From assembly GCA_900764115.1 (NCBI GenBank), contig CAAFMR010000086.1:1-6499 (forward strand): a stretch of DNA of 6,499 bases, written 5' to 3'. The first letter of the stretch is position 1. Each line of letters opens with the position of its first letter. A program made the position numbers and the translations under genes. Below the pieces are notes generated by a model. The model did not search any database. It was not told the origin of the DNA and worked only from the letters and a program-made list of their open reading frames with translations. Source of the stretch: Clostridia bacterium (GTDB taxonomy: Bacteria > Bacillota > Clostridia > Oscillospirales > Acutalibacteraceae). Shown here piece after piece: positions 6,154 to 6,499 of this stretch.

Positions 6154-6190
6154 CGATAATTGCGAATAAGGTAGAAAGGCTTGGATATCT

Positions 6191-6499
6191 ATGAACCGGG
6201 AACTGTATACATTTGTTATTTTGGAGAAAGCCCACCGGCAATACCGGCATAGGGTGGACTGGAATCTGGCGGGGGAATACGCCGCCGCCAAGCTGCCGCC
6301 CATCGAGCGGATGATCGATCGGTTTGAGCGGCTGTGCCGGGAGGAGCGCCCGGTCCTTCTGCCGGGGGAGCAGATCTGCTATCTGCGGACGGTGGCGAAC
6401 CTGCCGCCTGTTTTCACCGAGGACGAGTGGGCGGACATCCGCAAGACCCACTATATCCACGAATTGGGCTTTATGTCCAATCTCTCTCCCCACTATTAC
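6191..6499 (+). CDS. Glycyl radical enzyme, pyruvate formate-lyase-like (N-terminal part, cut by window edge)
   Basis: The first 103 residues are visible and the frame is still open at the window end. The start is ATG 6191, with AGAAAGG at 6173-6179, 11 nt upstream, and a perfect promoter behind it. Residues 39-57 (IERMIDRFERLCREERPVL) followed by LLPGEQICYLRTVANLPPVFTEDEWADI and HYIHELGFMSNLSP (87-100) resemble the N-terminal region of the PFL-like glycyl radical enzyme family as I remember it. Members are large cytosolic enzymes of about 700-850 residues. They use a protein glycyl radical and an active-site cysteine, both near the missing C-terminal half, for lyase, dehydratase or decarboxylase reactions in strict anaerobes. 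The radical is installed by a radical-SAM activase, usually encoded next door. The visible part cannot tell the substrate, and classical pyruvate formate-lyase is unlikely because its N-terminus differs. The family call is moderate and the reaction unknown. Confidence 0.6.
   Translation, partial: MNRELYTFVILEKAHRQYRHRVDWNLAGEYAAAKLPPIERMIDRFERLCREERPVLLPGEQICYLRTVANLPPVFTEDEWADIRKTHYIHELGFMSNLSPHYY

Noticed and set aside
6134..6493. 119-codon minus-strand frame opposite the glycyl radical enzyme start
   Set aside because: No motif or ribosome binding site; the plus-strand frame has a perfect promoter, a ribosome binding site and family motifs.

Overview
The window is a GC-rich, tightly packed stretch with every supported gene on the + strand. 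It most resembles a chromosome segment of an anaerobic Clostridia/Firmicutes bacterium, perhaps a GC-rich gut lineage such as Oscillospirales. The grounds are a transketolase split into N- and C-terminal subunits, a family II (DHH/DHHA2) pyrophosphatase-like protein, strong purine-rich ribosome binding sites, consensus sigma-A promoters, and the start of what looks like an oxygen-sensitive glycyl radical enzyme. The lineage is an inference from gene content and codon use. No tRNA, rRNA, CRISPR array, insertion sequence or phage gene was seen.

Layout. Bases 11-1708: a PHP-domain metal-dependent phosphoesterase followed 3 nt later by a DHH/DHHA2 protein resembling Mn-dependent inorganic pyrophosphatase. 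A 108-nt gap (1709-1816) carries a likely extended -10 promoter. Bases 1817-5973 look like one operon: transketolase N subunit, transketolase C subunit, MATE efflux transporter and an RluA/RluD-type pseudouridine synthase. Gaps there are 3 nt or less, or the genes overlap, and the unit ends in a strong intrinsic terminator at 5978-6028. A 217-nt intergenic region (5974-6190) then holds that terminator, a perfect-consensus promoter (TTGACA, 17 bp, TATAAT) and a 70-nt leader. The last gene, from 6191 and cut by the window edge, matches the N-terminus of a pyruvate formate-lyase-like glycyl radical enzyme.

How the genes work together. The two transketolase halves form one enzyme of the non-oxidative pentose phosphate pathway. 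MATE and the pseudouridine synthase appear to be operon passengers rather than pathway partners. PHP and DHH proteins are both metal-dependent phosphoesterase folds and are probably co-translated. The last gene has its own strong promoter and is a separate unit.

Most notable: the transketolase C subunit lacks a stop where the family normally ends. It runs about 57 residues further, through a perfect hairpin, into the MATE gene. Other points are three perfect inverted repeats inside the DHH gene, a divergent active site in that DHH protein, and an 8-bp inverted repeat 53 bp apart flanking the start of the glycyl-radical-enzyme transcript. Nothing here amounts to a clearly new defence or mobile system.
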